DNA of 64,000 bases from Erysipelotrichaceae bacterium (GCA_017428765.1 JAFRQF010000027.1:62001-126000); one strand, 5' to 3'. Positions 17,494 to 27,383 are shown, counted from the stretch's first letter. Numbers and translations are program-made. The notes: generated by a model from the letters alone, not told the origin.

Positions 17494-20400
17494 TTAAAAC
17501 AGATCGTCTTCCTTTTTTCTTCCAAACAGCAGCAGCAATCCGTTGGCTGCACACAAGAGTGCCTGTAAGATCGCCCACTTATCTGCGAAGATCAAGGAAC
17601 CGCTCAGACTCTGCGTTAAGAAGAATCCGATCAGTGACAGCGCACTGACTGCCAGACCTAAGAACTTGCCTTTCAGTGCCATGAAGACACCTAAGCCTAA
17701 GGCTCCCAGGGCAAAGACTGCGTCAAGGATCGCAAGAGACTTCTTGGTTTCTGCATCCTTCTTGTCAGATTCAGATGCATCATCCTTTCCATCTGCCTCA
17801 CCCTTTTTGGAATCATCTTTTTCTTCTTCCTTTTCAGGTGTGACTTCTTCCGATTTATCTTCGATCTTATCGAGCTTGATCGTCTTTTCTTCCGTATACG
17901 TCTTGCCACCGTATTCAACAGTAGCCGTATATGTCACGCTTCCGTCTTCATTGACTGTCGGTTCGACACGTACTTCAGAAATGCTTGCCTCGACTTTGAT
18001 CGTTTCTCCGGTCTTGACATCTTTGAAGATCGCATAAGCCGTTGAGCCGTCTTCAGACCATTCAAAGCCGACAAATTCATAGGTATGACCTGTTGCCGGT
18101 AAGACGATGGTCTTGGTGTCAGTGTATTCCTGGCCATTGAACCAAGCCGATGCTGTGTAAGTGATCGCGCCGGCTCTGTCAGCAGTAGCTTCTCTTACGG
18201 ATTTGGTCACAGTCGCATAAACTTTTTCTCTGTGGTTCTCATCATGTTCGCAATAGAAGAAGACTTTCGCACCGCTGTAATCTTCATCCCAATCCCAGAA
18301 TCCGAGGAAATACTTGTGGCCGATTCCTTTTGCCGTTTTGGTCTCAGTCTCAGTCAGTGAGATCTCGCTTCCCTTTTCCTTGACTTCGATCGTAACAGGC
18401 ATGTCGTCACATCTTCTCTCGAATTTGAAATCGCCGATCATATCACCAGCTTCAACTTCATTCAAGGAAGCTGTCGCAAAACGGATCGTTCCGCTTCCTT
18501 CGTCGACATTGATGGAGCTCATATCCGTGCCCGCACCATAACCCAGGTATTTATTGATCTTCGGATCATAATGCAAGACGATATAGCCGTTCTTGTAAGC
18601 TTCATCTTCCGAATAGATGATATCCGATGAATCATCATGTGATCTGACATCGATCTCTTTCTTCGGATAGACGACATCATTCTTCTGAATGTCTGTTTTT
18701 CTCAAAGAATAGATCTTTGTCGCATTCACAGAACCGTGCAACACTCTTTGCGGATCATTGACGATCGGTTCCTCGATGATCGGTTCTTCCGTTTCGATCG
18801 GATCGATCACCGGCTCTTCGATGACCGGTTCTTCGATTTCCGGAGCCGGTTCCGTAACAGGTTCTTCGACCGGTTCAGTTTCCGGCTGAGGCGTTTCGAT
18901 CGGTTCTTGAGGGATCTGAGGTTCTTCAGCGGGTTCCTCGACGATATGCTCTTCCGCTTTTGCAGGTTCAACGAATGATTCTGCCGTTTCCGCCTTCATC
19001 GGAGTGCCGCTGCTCAAGATCTCTTTATATCTTGCCGGAACCTCATATGTATTGACATCAGCTCCGTCATACGCCATATCGAACAGCGTTGACAGATAAG
19101 AAGCTTCTTTGATCGAACCGACATACTTCGCATCGTACGATGTTGCCTGCGGATCGGAGAGATCGACGAAATAGATGGACTTCGTGGTGTTATCGGAAAT
19201 AAACACACCATCTAAACCGGCTCTGTAGCCTGCATAGGTCATAGAGTATGCCGTCAGATCATCGCTCATCGTCAGGATGTTGACTTTACCGATCTTGCCG
19301 AAGTTGAGATCGAAATCGCCGGCACCGTCCTGCACATACACGCCGATCTTGAAGACATACATTTCGCCTTCACTTGTGAGCGCATAGTAATACAGATCGA
19401 CCCTGCCTTCCGTCGAATCATCAAAGCCTGCGAATGCAAGAGCGACGAATTGTGCTTCTTCACTCAGATCGAAGTAGTTCAGCGAACTGCCGGTCATCAA
19501 TTGCAGGTAACCGGATTTCGATACGCCGGTAACTTCATAATCAAACTCATATGGGGCAACGCCTTCTCCCAGATCAAGGGACACATGCGGCGCATTCGCC
19601 ATATCATATAACGCAAATCTATCTGCGATCGAGAAGCTGTCGCGGCTTCCGTCATAGACGATACCGTTATCCGTGATCTCATAACGATAGTAATCGTTAT
19701 CCAGATCATTACCGTAGATGTAATCGCCGGATTCACCGCCGCCATAGAACGGATATACAGCTTCGCCGATCATGACCGTGCTCATATCTTTGAGATCGAT
19801 CGCATCAAATTCAAACTGATCCTCACCATACGTCACCTGTGCGAAGATCGTCACATCCATCGGTTCGCGTTCGACGACCGCAATGCTTGCTTTCTCGCTC
19901 AGAGTCGGCGTCTGGTTGGAAGTCGCAATGACTTCTGCCTTACCGACTGCCACAGCTTTGACAAGACCGTTTTCATCGACGGTAACGACATTTTCATCAG
20001 AGGATGTCCATGTAACGGTACGGTCTTCGATGAAATTCGGTTCTACCGTCGCGAACATCTGCAGTTCATCCATTGCGCCGAGGATCAGAGTCGCTTCTTT
20101 ATGCGAAAGTTCGATCGAGCTTGCGTTGTCCGGATCGACCGTCTCGTATCTCACGAGTTCATCTTCGACATAGAGATAGATATCTCCTGCCTGACCGAAC
20201 ATGAAGTAGCCGTTGTTGAAATACATGCCATATCCGCGGCTTGCGCCAAGTTCATATAAGAGCTTGCTTCCGCTGTATATGAACGGATCGGCATAGGCTG
20301 TGTTCTGCCATGAAACATATGGACTATTCGCCGCATTGTAACCCAATGCGCCGCCGTCATTGAGATTGAAAAAGTTGATGCTTCCGTCCACATCCTGTGC

Positions 20401-23400
20401 CTGCCAGATCACGGCATCATTTGTTACATCAGCCTGCAGGATATAGATATCCTCTTCATCCTGATTTACATTCAGCGATGTTGACGAGGTATAGTAGTTT
20501 GCACCCTGACTCATCAATACATCAGCTTTGCCGGCCGTATTGCGGTTGGAAATGATGTAGTTATGTCCGGCCTCCAGCGTATCCGTCAGACGATAGACCG
20601 GTGCGACGATCTTACGGATGATCTCCCCGTCATTGATCCTGACGAGTTTTGCGCGTTCATTTGCCGCATAGTCGCCCGTAAAAACGACGACTGCATTTTC
20701 CTGGATCGAGGAAACATCGAATGTGTGTTCAAACGTTTCGCCTTCCCCGTTCTGCGTCGGCACAAAACCTTCAAATACGGTTTCGCCGCTGACATCCATC
20801 AGTGCCAGGTAAGCGATGTAATTGTTATCTTTCACAGAAACCGTTACTGTCTTTTCTTCCTCATTGAAAGAAACCTCCAGTTCCGGATTACTGTTATCCA
20901 CTTTCAAGGAATAACCGAGATTGGATCCTTCACCAAGTTCGCCGGCCTTATACAAAGCCAACAGATCATCAATCGAGACCGCACCGCTCTTCGCGGAAGA
21001 GTCGACCTTCAAAGCATAGTACTCAGGGATCGCAAACTGTCCGATAAAAGCCTCATCGCCTTCACTTAATCCGAAATCCGCAAAGCTCTTGTTGACTACG
21101 GAAGAAGTAGGCGCCGTCTGCTGCCAGACACCCTGGTTTACATTATAGAACGCACCATAGATATTGGATTTGACATCGGATGCGTAGATCACATCATCAT
21201 TCTCATTCAGAACTAGAGTTGCTGATGATCCGACGTTACGGATAAATGTATTCGCAAATTTTGTGATCGCTGTCTTTTCGTTGATCGCAAGTCTGTCGTA
21301 TGGGAATTCAGCTTCCCCGGTATATGGGTTGCCCGTAAATACGTTTCTGAAAGCTTTGCCCGGATATCTGACTTCCATATAGTTGGTCAGGTTCGTTCCG
21401 CCGAAATAGGAAACTTTGTTATTCGGATAATACGCATCGAGAGCAGATACGGTATCCGTCATCGGCGCATCGGTCCAGCTGCCATAGAAGCCAAGGAACG
21501 GGATCGAATGATCGACATCGACCTTCGCACCGTCTTCAGTTTCGCTGACGCATTTGATATAGGTGAAGCCTTCGACATAACCGCCGTTCGGTCTGTTGAA
21601 GAGCTCTTCGTCTGTTACCTGGATGATGACGGAAACTTTCGTGCTTCCATGTGCGGGAACTCTTAAGACTTCCTCGCCGGTCCTCTGTACACATTCCAAT
21701 AAGAGCTGTGCATCGTAGCTGGAGATACCGTTTCTTCCATCCATTTCGCCTGCCGCAAGATTCAAAGAATCTGCAGAGACTTTGCCGGTCACATAGTCCA
21801 GTAAAGCCTGCACATCGTCTCTGTCCGTATCGCCGTCCATATCGACATCGTGGACTTCATATGAATATGAGACATTGGCAGACAGATCTCTGGTAAATGT
21901 ATCCAGATAATTCAATCCGTTATACTCGTAAGCATCCTGCGTGAATACGTCGGTCACAAATGTATAATCGATCGCTTCATCGCTCATGTTGTTGATCGTG
22001 AAGGAATACGCATAATTACCGCTTCTTGATGCATCCTGGCCGAATTCCGCTTTGACTTTGCCGTCTCTTGCAGAACCCGGAGACAGGACAGAACCTTCGC
22101 TCATGAGGATATAGGACTTGGCATTGACCGCCGCATTGACATCCGCCAGACCGGCACCCTGCTGTAAGATCGGCAGATAGTTACCGTCGTTTTTCATCGG
22201 AGTAGCCGTTGACATCATCAGGGAATTCATCAGGTTCCTGGCTGTCAAGCCGTTTGCCTCAGCCATAACATCGTTGTCACGGACATATTGGGCAAGGACC
22301 GCCATCAGACCGGTGATATGCGGAGCAGCCATCGACGTACCGCTCATCGATTCAAAGTGTTCGTTGGTCATGCCGTCGACCGACCAGATATTTCCGCCCG
22401 GAGCGGTGATCTCCGGTTTGATCACCAGGGAGCCAGGAACGCCCCAGGAGCTGAATGAAGAGATCGTCGCATCGCTGCGGTCCTGATTCAAAGAAGATTC
22501 AGCTGCGGTCGTAATCGTGATCTTTCCGGTGTAGTAAGTATAGTCACCTGCCGTATGAGCTTCGGCAGTGTCCTTGATATAGTTGGCATCTGCCTGCGTG
22601 ATCATGATCATCGGGAAATTGCCGGTGAAATCATTGATATTCATCGTAAGTGTACCCGGCTGATTATTGGCGATGATCATCGCAACAGGAGAATATGAAA
22701 TACCGGCATTGCCCTTCTCATAGAAAGAAGTGCTGCCGCGGTTGACGATAATGATCTTGCCTGTAAGATCTTCGCCTTGGGCAACAGCTGCCAGATCCGT
22801 TCCGTCGCCAACACTGTCAACATAAACGAAATCGTGTTCGCCCGCTTTATCGTAGATCGATTCGGTCCTGCCGCTGTCACGGTTGCCGATCGTGTAGTAC
22901 ATGGATTGGCCTTCATACTTCAAAGGCATACCGACACTTCCGACGTTGTCTGCGGAAGCTACAGCCAGCGTATTGATGTAGGAGCCCGGCGAACCACCGG
23001 CTGCCTCAGAAACATCTTCCAGGTATAAATCCCCTGTCGGAGTTGCGGAGGAACTCGGCCAGTTGGAAGAGTTGCCTGCCGACATGATCAAGGTCGTGTT
23101 GGTAGCAATGATGTTATCCAGTATGGACTGGTATGTACCGGCAAAAGAAGAGCCCGGATTGCTGGAACCTAAAGAAAGGTTGATCGCATCCGCTTTCAGA
23201 ATGATCGCATCTTCGATCGCAGCGAAATAATCCGAATCATAAGCGCCGCCGCCGACACCGAAGACCTTCATTGCGAGGATCTGTGCATCCGGTGCGTTGC
23301 CAATCGCGCCGGAGGCATCGGTCGCTTCAACGAAGTTTCCATTGACTCTGACATATTTGTTAGCTGCAGTGATGCCGGCGACATGTGATCCGTGTTCGCC

Positions 23401-24261
23401 CTGATTATCGTTTGCAGCATAATGGTCTGTTTCATAATTGCCGTCAACATAGTTGAACGCAAATGGTATTTTGGAATTTTTATAGACGAGATCCGCATCC
23501 ATCTCGTGTTTGGAAGCAGTGTTGTTCTGATTGAGCTGATCGATAACGCTCTTTATCTCTTCCGGGGTCAGCAGATTATAATCGGATAAAGAAGCTCCGT
23601 CTTTCGTAAGGGAATATTCAAAAGCAACAGGGTCAAAAGAGATATGGTCCTGATTGACGCCTGTATCGACGATCGCCACTCTGCTGCCTGCGCCGGTATA
23701 ACCCTGTGCCCAGGCGTTCAAAGCACCGGTCATGTAATTCGTCGTGATCGCAGTGTTGACTTCATCGTTCTGGATCTCATATCTGGTCTCGACGAAAACA
23801 TCTTCAACTCCGTGAACATCTTTGATGAGTTCGATATCGCCGTATTCTACATTGGCAGAAATGATGTTTGCCGCAAGTGTCAGGTTCCACTGAACATCCA
23901 AGTCACCTGCGATCTTGGAATCGATGACTTTTGCGAGATCTTCCTGTTCGACCTGCAGCTGATCACGATATGCCATTGCTTCATGATTTTCAGCTACATC
24001 TTCTGCCGAATAAAGTTCCAGTGTTGCCGGTTTTTCCAGTTTGATGGAAACACGGACGACATCGGAATCCGCATAGACAGGTTCCTCGTTCTTTTCTTCA
24101 TAGACTTCTTCACCAAGATACTTTACATTCAATGTACTTGGATCGACATCTTCAACAAATGTTTCGCTTGTACCCTCTTCTTCAGACTCTGCATACACTC
24201 CGGTAAACATGCCGGTCGTCAGAAGAAGAGCGATCATAAGAATACTAAAGAGCTTCTTCAT
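17494..24261 (-). CDS. Giant secreted subtilisin-family (S8) protease, multidomain, membrane-anchored
   Basis: At 2255 aa this is the largest gene here. Order of parts: Sec signal peptide (1-24, ending VYA); propeptide-like region (about 60-165); S8 catalytic domain with Asp199 (AIVDTG), His290 (GEHGSHVAG), oxyanion Asn397 (MSAGNSS) and Ser643 (SGTSMAAPH). A protease-associated insert lies at about 440-580 between Asn and Ser. A dockerin-like calcium-loop pair follows at 803-862 (DVDMDGDTDRDDVQALLDYV, then a second degenerate loop). Beta-rich modules follow, including a Big-2-like Ig domain (about 1380-1460, WTSSDENVVTVDENG), a Pro/Glu repeat region (about 1767-1847) and two ATGH-type repeats. 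The end holds hydrophobic helices (about 2170-2245) closing with RKKEDDLF. There is no LPXTG motif. It probably cleaves host or bacterial surface proteins, like lactocepin or C5a peptidase; the substrate is unknown. ATG at 24261 has GGGGGAT upstream. Confidence 0.93.
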   Translation of the reverse strand: MKKLFSILMIALLLTTGMFTGVYAESEEEGTSETFVEDVDPSTLNVKYLGEEVYEEKNEEPVYADSDVVRVSIKLEKPATLELYSAEDVAENHEAMAYRDQLQVEQEDLAKVIDSKIAGDLDVQWNLTLAANIISANVEYGDIELIKDVHGVEDVFVETRYEIQNDEVNTAITTNYMTGALNAWAQGYTGAGSRVAIVDTGVNQDHISFDPVAFEYSLTKDGASLSDYNLLTPEEIKSVIDQLNQNNTASKHEMDADLVYKNSKIPFAFNYVDGNYETDHYAANDNQGEHGSHVAGITAANKYVRVNGNFVEATDASGAIGNAPDAQILAMKVFGVGGGAYDSDYFAAIEDAIILKADAINLSLGSSNPGSSFAGTYQSILDNIIATNTTLIMSAGNSSNWPSSSATPTGDLYLEDVSEAAGGSPGSYINTLAVASADNVGSVGMPLKYEGQSMYYTIGNRDSGRTESIYDKAGEHDFVYVDSVGDGTDLAAVAQGEDLTGKIIIVNRGSTSFYEKGNAGISYSPVAMIIANNQPGTLTMNINDFTGNFPMIMITQADANYIKDTAEAHTAGDYTYYTGKITITTAAESSLNQDRSDATISSFSSWGVPGSLVIKPEITAPGGNIWSVDGMTNEHFESMSGTSMAAPHITGLMAVLAQYVRDNDVMAEANGLTARNLMNSLMMSTATPMKNDGNYLPILQQGAGLADVNAAVNAKSYILMSEGSVLSPGSARDGKVKAEFGQDASRSGNYAYSFTINNMSDEAIDYTFVTDVFTQDAYEYNGLNYLDTFTRDLSANVSYSYEVHDVDMDGDTDRDDVQALLDYVTGKVSADSLNLAAGEMDGRNGISSYDAQLLLECVQRTGEEVLRVPAHGSTKVSVIIQVTDEELFNRPNGGYVEGFTYIKCVSETEDGAKVDVDHSIPFLGFYGSWTDAPMTDTVSALDAYYPNNKVSYFGGTNLTNYMEVRYPGKAFRNVFTGNPYTGEAEFPYDRLAINEKTAITKFANTFIRNVGSSATLVLNENDDVIYASDVKSNIYGAFYNVNQGVWQQTAPTSSVVNKSFADFGLSEGDEAFIGQFAIPEYYALKVDSSAKSGAVSIDDLLALYKAGELGEGSNLGYSLKVDNSNPELEVSFNEEEKTVTVSVKDNNYIAYLALMDVSGETVFEGFVPTQNGEGETFEHTFDVSSIQENAVVVFTGDYAANERAKLVRINDGEIIRKIVAPVYRLTDTLEAGHNYIISNRNTAGKADVLMSQGANYYTSSTSLNVNQDEEDIYILQADVTNDAVIWQAQDVDGSINFFNLNDGGALGYNAANSPYVSWQNTAYADPFIYSGSKLLYELGASRGYGMYFNNGYFMFGQAGDIYLYVEDELVRYETVDPDNASSIELSHKEATLILGAMDELQMFATVEPNFIEDRTVTWTSSDENVVTVDENGLVKAVAVGKAEVIATSNQTPTLSEKASIAVVEREPMDVTIFAQVTYGEDQFEFDAIDLKDMSTVMIGEAVYPFYGGGESGDYIYGNDLDNDYYRYEITDNGIVYDGSRDSFSIADRFALYDMANAPHVSLDLGEGVAPYEFDYEVTGVSKSGYLQLMTGSSLNYFDLSEEAQFVALAFAGFDDSTEGRVDLYYYALTSEGEMYVFKIGVYVQDGAGDFDLNFGKIGKVNILTMSDDLTAYSMTYAGYRAGLDGVFISDNTTKSIYFVDLSDPQATSYDAKYVGSIKEASYLSTLFDMAYDGADVNTYEVPARYKEILSSGTPMKAETAESFVEPAKAEEHIVEEPAEEPQIPQEPIETPQPETEPVEEPVTEPAPEIEEPVIEEPVIDPIETEEPIIEEPIVNDPQRVLHGSVNATKIYSLRKTDIQKNDVVYPKKEIDVRSHDDSSDIIYSEDEAYKNGYIVLHYDPKINKYLGYGAGTDMSSINVDEGSGTIRFATASLNEVEAGDMIGDFKFERRCDDMPVTIEVKEKGSEISLTETETKTAKGIGHKYFLGFWDWDEDYSGAKVFFYCEHDENHREKVYATVTKSVREATADRAGAITYTASAWFNGQEYTDTKTIVLPATGHTYEFVGFEWSEDGSTAYAIFKDVKTGETIKVEASISEVRVEPTVNEDGSVTYTATVEYGGKTYTEEKTIKLDKIEDKSEEVTPEKEEEKDDSKKGEADGKDDASESDKKDAETKKSLAILDAVFALGALGLGVFMALKGKFLGLAVSALSLIGFFLTQSLSGSLIFADKWAILQALLCAANGLLLLFGRKKEDDLF
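18761..18957 (-). repeat. Pro/Glu-rich coding repeats inside the subtilase gene
   Basis: Imperfect short repeats encoding EEPVIEEPVIDPIETEEP-type units. They form an extended stalk between the enzymatic/Ig part and the C-terminal wall-spanning part. Repeat number is likely to vary between strains by slippage; that is inference. Confidence 0.75.
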
Positions 24262-24282
24262 AATCTATCCCCCATAAAATTA

Positions 24283-24324
24283 ATTTTACCTGTAATTTAC
24301 ACTTTTTTGAATATTTACACTTTT
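24283..24324 (-). promoter_or_regulatory. Candidate promoter with paired 12-bp direct repeats upstream of the subtilase
   Basis: Minus strand: TTCAAA (24306-24311), 17-bp spacer, TAAAAT (24283-24288), predicted start near 24276, ribosome site GGGGG at about 24268-24272, ATG at 24261. The 12-mer AAAAGTGTAAAT occurs twice, at 24295-24306 (in the spacer touching the -35) and 24313-24324 (just above the -35), 18 bp apart. Tandem repeats in this position resemble a regulator binding site. Confidence 0.5.
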
Positions 24325-24400
24325 ATGATAGTTACAACATCAATAAAATATCGATGATAACTGTAAGTTTTTTCATTGGAAAAACTTTCTGATATTTGCT

Positions 24401-24527
24401 GTGGACAGTTTCGTTTCCCTCCAAACTTCATTTAATTGAGTCTAAAAAAGCATAAGCCTTTTTACGACCTATGCTTAATTTGTAATAATGACTCTTTTAA
24501 ATGGCTCTATTAAATAAAACTGTCCAC
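24401..24527. mobile_element. MITE-like or IS-remnant segment with 11-bp terminal inverted repeats
   Basis: GTGGACAGTTT at 24401-24411 and its exact reverse complement AAACTGTCCAC at 24517-24527 bound a 127-bp non-coding segment; the match extends to 14 of 16 bases. The interior contains an AAGCATA...TATGCTT inverted repeat. From the second base the ends read TG...CA, as in several IS families. No transposase fragment and no clear target-site duplication are visible. It lies in the 344-bp stretch between the subtilase and LCP genes, which has no other gene. Confidence 0.45.
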
Positions 24528-24544
24528 GTTTTATTTAATTAAGC

Positions 24545-24579
24545 CATAAAAAAGTGCAAGCCCACTATGAGCTTGCACT
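24545..24579 (-). terminator. Terminator of the LCP gene
   Basis: Minus strand: AGTGCAAGC, 9-nt loop, GCTTGCACT, then TTTTTTA. Arms at 24553-24561 and 24571-24579 pair perfectly over 9 bp. It lies about 27 bp past the stop codon at 24606. Confidence 0.9.
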
Positions 24580-24605
24580 AGTTTCTCAAGAATTCTTAGT
24601 TTATT

Positions 24606-27383
24606 TTACTCAGTGGCTCCACAAACAGAACACTGGTGTCCAGTTACAGTTCCAGTTGCTTCGTCAATTATGTCGATCCACTGATGTCCTAAAGCACCAA
24701 GATCCATCCTGGTTGTACTATCGCATCTGCTGCACTTATAGTCAACATATCCTGCTTCAGTACAAGTAGGTTCTTGTCTTCCGATTTCAACGGAATAATC
24801 ATGGCCCAGCGCATCAATGATTCTCTTTTCATGGCAAATAGAACACTCATCTTCTCCACCAGCTATACAAGTAGCCTCTGTTTTTGTGACCCACTGATGG
24901 TCATGCTGCTCAGTCCAGTGTGCATAAACCGTTGCATTAGCTACATCATTCGTAGAATACACGCGTACGCCATCGCTTCCGGCAGTTGTGTACCATCCCT
25001 GGAATACATAAGTAATACCATTCTCTGTTACATTCGACATAGATGGGAAACTGATTGCCGTATCTCCGGTCTTTATTTCGATCTTTGTAGGAACTTCAGA
25101 ATCATATCCATGGCCATTCTTATTGAATTGGATTGTACTGATTCCGGCCTTAACCACCAGTTTCAACGTCATTCCTGCTGTGATCGGAGTTCCCGGTTCA
25201 GGAGATTGTACGATGACATCACCAACTTTGCCTTCAACACCGGTGTTGAAATCGATCGAATAAGTAACTCCGTGTTCCTTAGCCCAGGTTATCGCTCTGC
25301 CATAGTTGTGTTCGATGAAATCTGGAACTTGCTTGCTTTCGTCGATCTGCGAAGGGCCCATTACGGTAATGGTACCTGATTTATAATTCGAAACCAACGA
25401 ACCATACCTAGGACTTTGAGATACAACTCTATTTTCATAAGCTTTGTCGTATCCCGCATCGGTCGATTTGATAGTGGTTATATTTAATGTGACACCATTT
25501 GCAGACGCCCATTTTTGAGCATCAGAAGTACTCATGCCTTCCAGATTCGCCCAATAAGCAGGCATCGGATCCGGTTCATATAAGAACTTATGTTCATAAT
25601 CGGTCGTCGTATAGCTTGGCCTTTCGTATTCGCTGTCTAACGAGAACTCGAAGTTCTTTTCCTGTGAGACCGTCGAATAATTGCCCATGACCTGATTGAT
25701 CCTTTCGACTGCTTCATTATATGAACCTTCATAAATCAGATATACCCAAAGCGGAAGCATCATCGAATAACTATAGTACATGATGCCACCATATCCGGTA
25801 ATTCTGGAATTCTGGAAATCAACAAGGTCAAATGTATCGATACCAGTATAATTCTTCGTGTTTAAAAGGAGATTGAACACGTTTGTCAGCTGCGATAAAG
25901 TCATGTCTGTTGACATCCAGTCAGAAGCTTCTTCCATTGCTCTAAGAGCTAGAGAAACACTTCCGGATTCAACAAACGCTTTAGCAATTTCAATAATGAC
26001 TTCTTTTTGATGTTGCTGTCTGTCAAAGTCACCATTCGGCATATGATGTCTTTCTCTGCAGAATTGCAAAGCCATCTGTCCATCAGCGAAAACATGTTCA
26101 CCTGCAGGCACATAGATACCATCCAGCGTAAAAGAAACAGGGTTGTTGATATAAATACCGCCGATGACATTGACGATCTGGACCAATCCAAGATAGTCCA
26201 GTTCCATGTAATAATCGATATCCATATTCATGAATTTCTCGACCGTTTCAATGAAACATGCTCTGGAAGTCGAACGACCCGAATTGATCTTATCAAGTTC
26301 TCCGCCGTAACAAGGAATTGGCACAAACGAGTCTCTGGCAATGGAAGTCATAGAAACTTCATAAGTCTGAGGATTTATGGTAGCCAGAATGATCGAGTCT
26401 GCAAGACCTACTGTCGATCCGATATCGGTACGGGAATAACCTATCAGGAGCACATTGAACGGATCGGTGCTTAAATTCTTGGTACTCCTCTGCTTATCGA
26501 TTTTCAGTTCTTCTTCAAAGCTGTAAAAATCAACCAGATCTGGAAGGTATTTTGTGAAAGGAGATTCCTCGGCGGTACTTTCCATTATCGTTGAATCATC
26601 CGAAGCCTCGCTTTCCTCTTCGTAGGAAATCTCTTCCGAGACTTCTTCACCGCTTTCCTCGCCCGGAGTTTCTTCTACACCTTTATAAATGGATCTGTAT
26701 GCAGATGTTATAACGATCGCATCGACATCGCCATCGATCAGTGCCTGCATGAGTTCTGCATTCGTCCTATAATCTACGGTTGCATAATCGATCTTTTCTT
26801 TCGCAAGAAGATTGGTTGCGATATATGTCAGGCCATTAGTTGTTTCCAACAGCATGCCGACTTTCTTTCCGGATAAATCTTTTAATGAAGAATATGTTGA
26901 AAAATCTTTATTGTTCTTGTAATAAACAAAAACACCGGAGAAAGTTTCGTATTTATCTGATTTTCCATCATCAAGCACATTGTCAACGATTGTATTTGCT
27001 TTAGAAAGAGCGAACGAACCAAAGGTACCGCCAATCAGAAGCAAAACCGCCATGATTGTCGAAATGATCTTAAGTGCCAGATCTCTATGGTTGAAGCCGA
27101 CAAAAAAGACGATATCGATTATGATCATGGCACACAGAATAATGCCGACGATGCTGCCAAACAAAGACGGCTGTATCGAATAGTATCTCCAAGACCAAAG
27201 GATAGCTAAAAGAATAGCAACATGTGCCAATACCAAAATCACAGAAGACACAATTGTAGCTATCTTCTGACCGGAAACCGTTTCTTTGATTCTTTTCGAC
27301 TCTATTTCTCTATTCAGTCTCTGCCGGCGTTGCTTCAGCAGTTTCTGACGACGTCGAATTATTTTCTGATCCTGTTCTTGCAT
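24606..27383 (-). CDS. LytR-CpsA-Psr (LCP) family polymer ligase with substrate-binding-like, PASTA and Cys-repeat domains
   Basis: LCP enzymes move lipid-linked wall polymers onto peptidoglycan outside the cell. Order of parts in 925 aa: Arg/Lys-rich cytosolic start (7-33); three hydrophobic helices (about 40-65, 71-96, 106-128); a region resembling type-3 solute-binding domains (about 145-235, SLKDLSGKKVGML, ALIDGDVDAIV); an acidic linker (236-275); the LCP domain (309-475) with Arg350-Asp351 (SIARDS), DKIN at about 364, CRERHH and Arg455-Gln-Gln; two PASTA-like repeats (about 580-745); an InlB-type repeat ending in YAHW; and two Cys-X2-Cys repeats (about 820-925). It overlaps the upstream gene by 74 nt, in a different frame, with AGAAGAG before its ATG. 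It probably attaches the neighbouring cluster's polysaccharide. Confidence 0.93.
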   Translation of the reverse strand: MQEQDQKIIRRRQKLLKQRRQRLNREIESKRIKETVSGQKIATIVSSVILVLAHVAILLAILWSWRYYSIQPSLFGSIVGIILCAMIIIDIVFFVGFNHRDLALKIISTIMAVLLLIGGTFGSFALSKANTIVDNVLDDGKSDKYETFSGVFVYYKNNKDFSTYSSLKDLSGKKVGMLLETTNGLTYIATNLLAKEKIDYATVDYRTNAELMQALIDGDVDAIVITSAYRSIYKGVEETPGEESGEEVSEEISYEEESEASDDSTIMESTAEESPFTKYLPDLVDFYSFEEELKIDKQRSTKNLSTDPFNVLLIGYSRTDIGSTVGLADSIILATINPQTYEVSMTSIARDSFVPIPCYGGELDKINSGRSTSRACFIETVEKFMNMDIDYYMELDYLGLVQIVNVIGGIYINNPVSFTLDGIYVPAGEHVFADGQMALQFCRERHHMPNGDFDRQQHQKEVIIEIAKAFVESGSVSLALRAMEEASDWMSTDMTLSQLTNVFNLLLNTKNYTGIDTFDLVDFQNSRITGYGGIMYYSYSMMLPLWVYLIYEGSYNEAVERINQVMGNYSTVSQEKNFEFSLDSEYERPSYTTTDYEHKFLYEPDPMPAYWANLEGMSTSDAQKWASANGVTLNITTIKSTDAGYDKAYENRVVSQSPRYGSLVSNYKSGTITVMGPSQIDESKQVPDFIEHNYGRAITWAKEHGVTYSIDFNTGVEGKVGDVIVQSPEPGTPITAGMTLKLVVKAGISTIQFNKNGHGYDSEVPTKIEIKTGDTAISFPSMSNVTENGITYVFQGWYTTAGSDGVRVYSTNDVANATVYAHWTEQHDHQWVTKTEATCIAGGEDECSICHEKRIIDALGHDYSVEIGRQEPTCTEAGYVDYKCSRCDSTTRMDLGALGHQWIDIIDEATGTVTGHQCSVCGATE

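Noticed and set aside
18761-18957. Possible CRISPR-like repeats
   Set aside because: The repeats are short, imperfect, in frame and code for a Pro/Glu stalk; there are no uniform repeats or unique spacers.
23644-24357. 237-codon plus-strand open frame opposite the subtilase N-terminus
   Set aside because: Low-complexity Ile/Phe/Cys-rich translation with no ribosome site; it mirrors the codon usage of the real minus-strand gene with its signal peptide and catalytic Asp.
27310-27383. Frameshift joining the 301-aa gene and the LCP gene
   Set aside because: Each has its own start, membrane segments and an AGAAGAG site before the second ATG; an overlap explains the data better.
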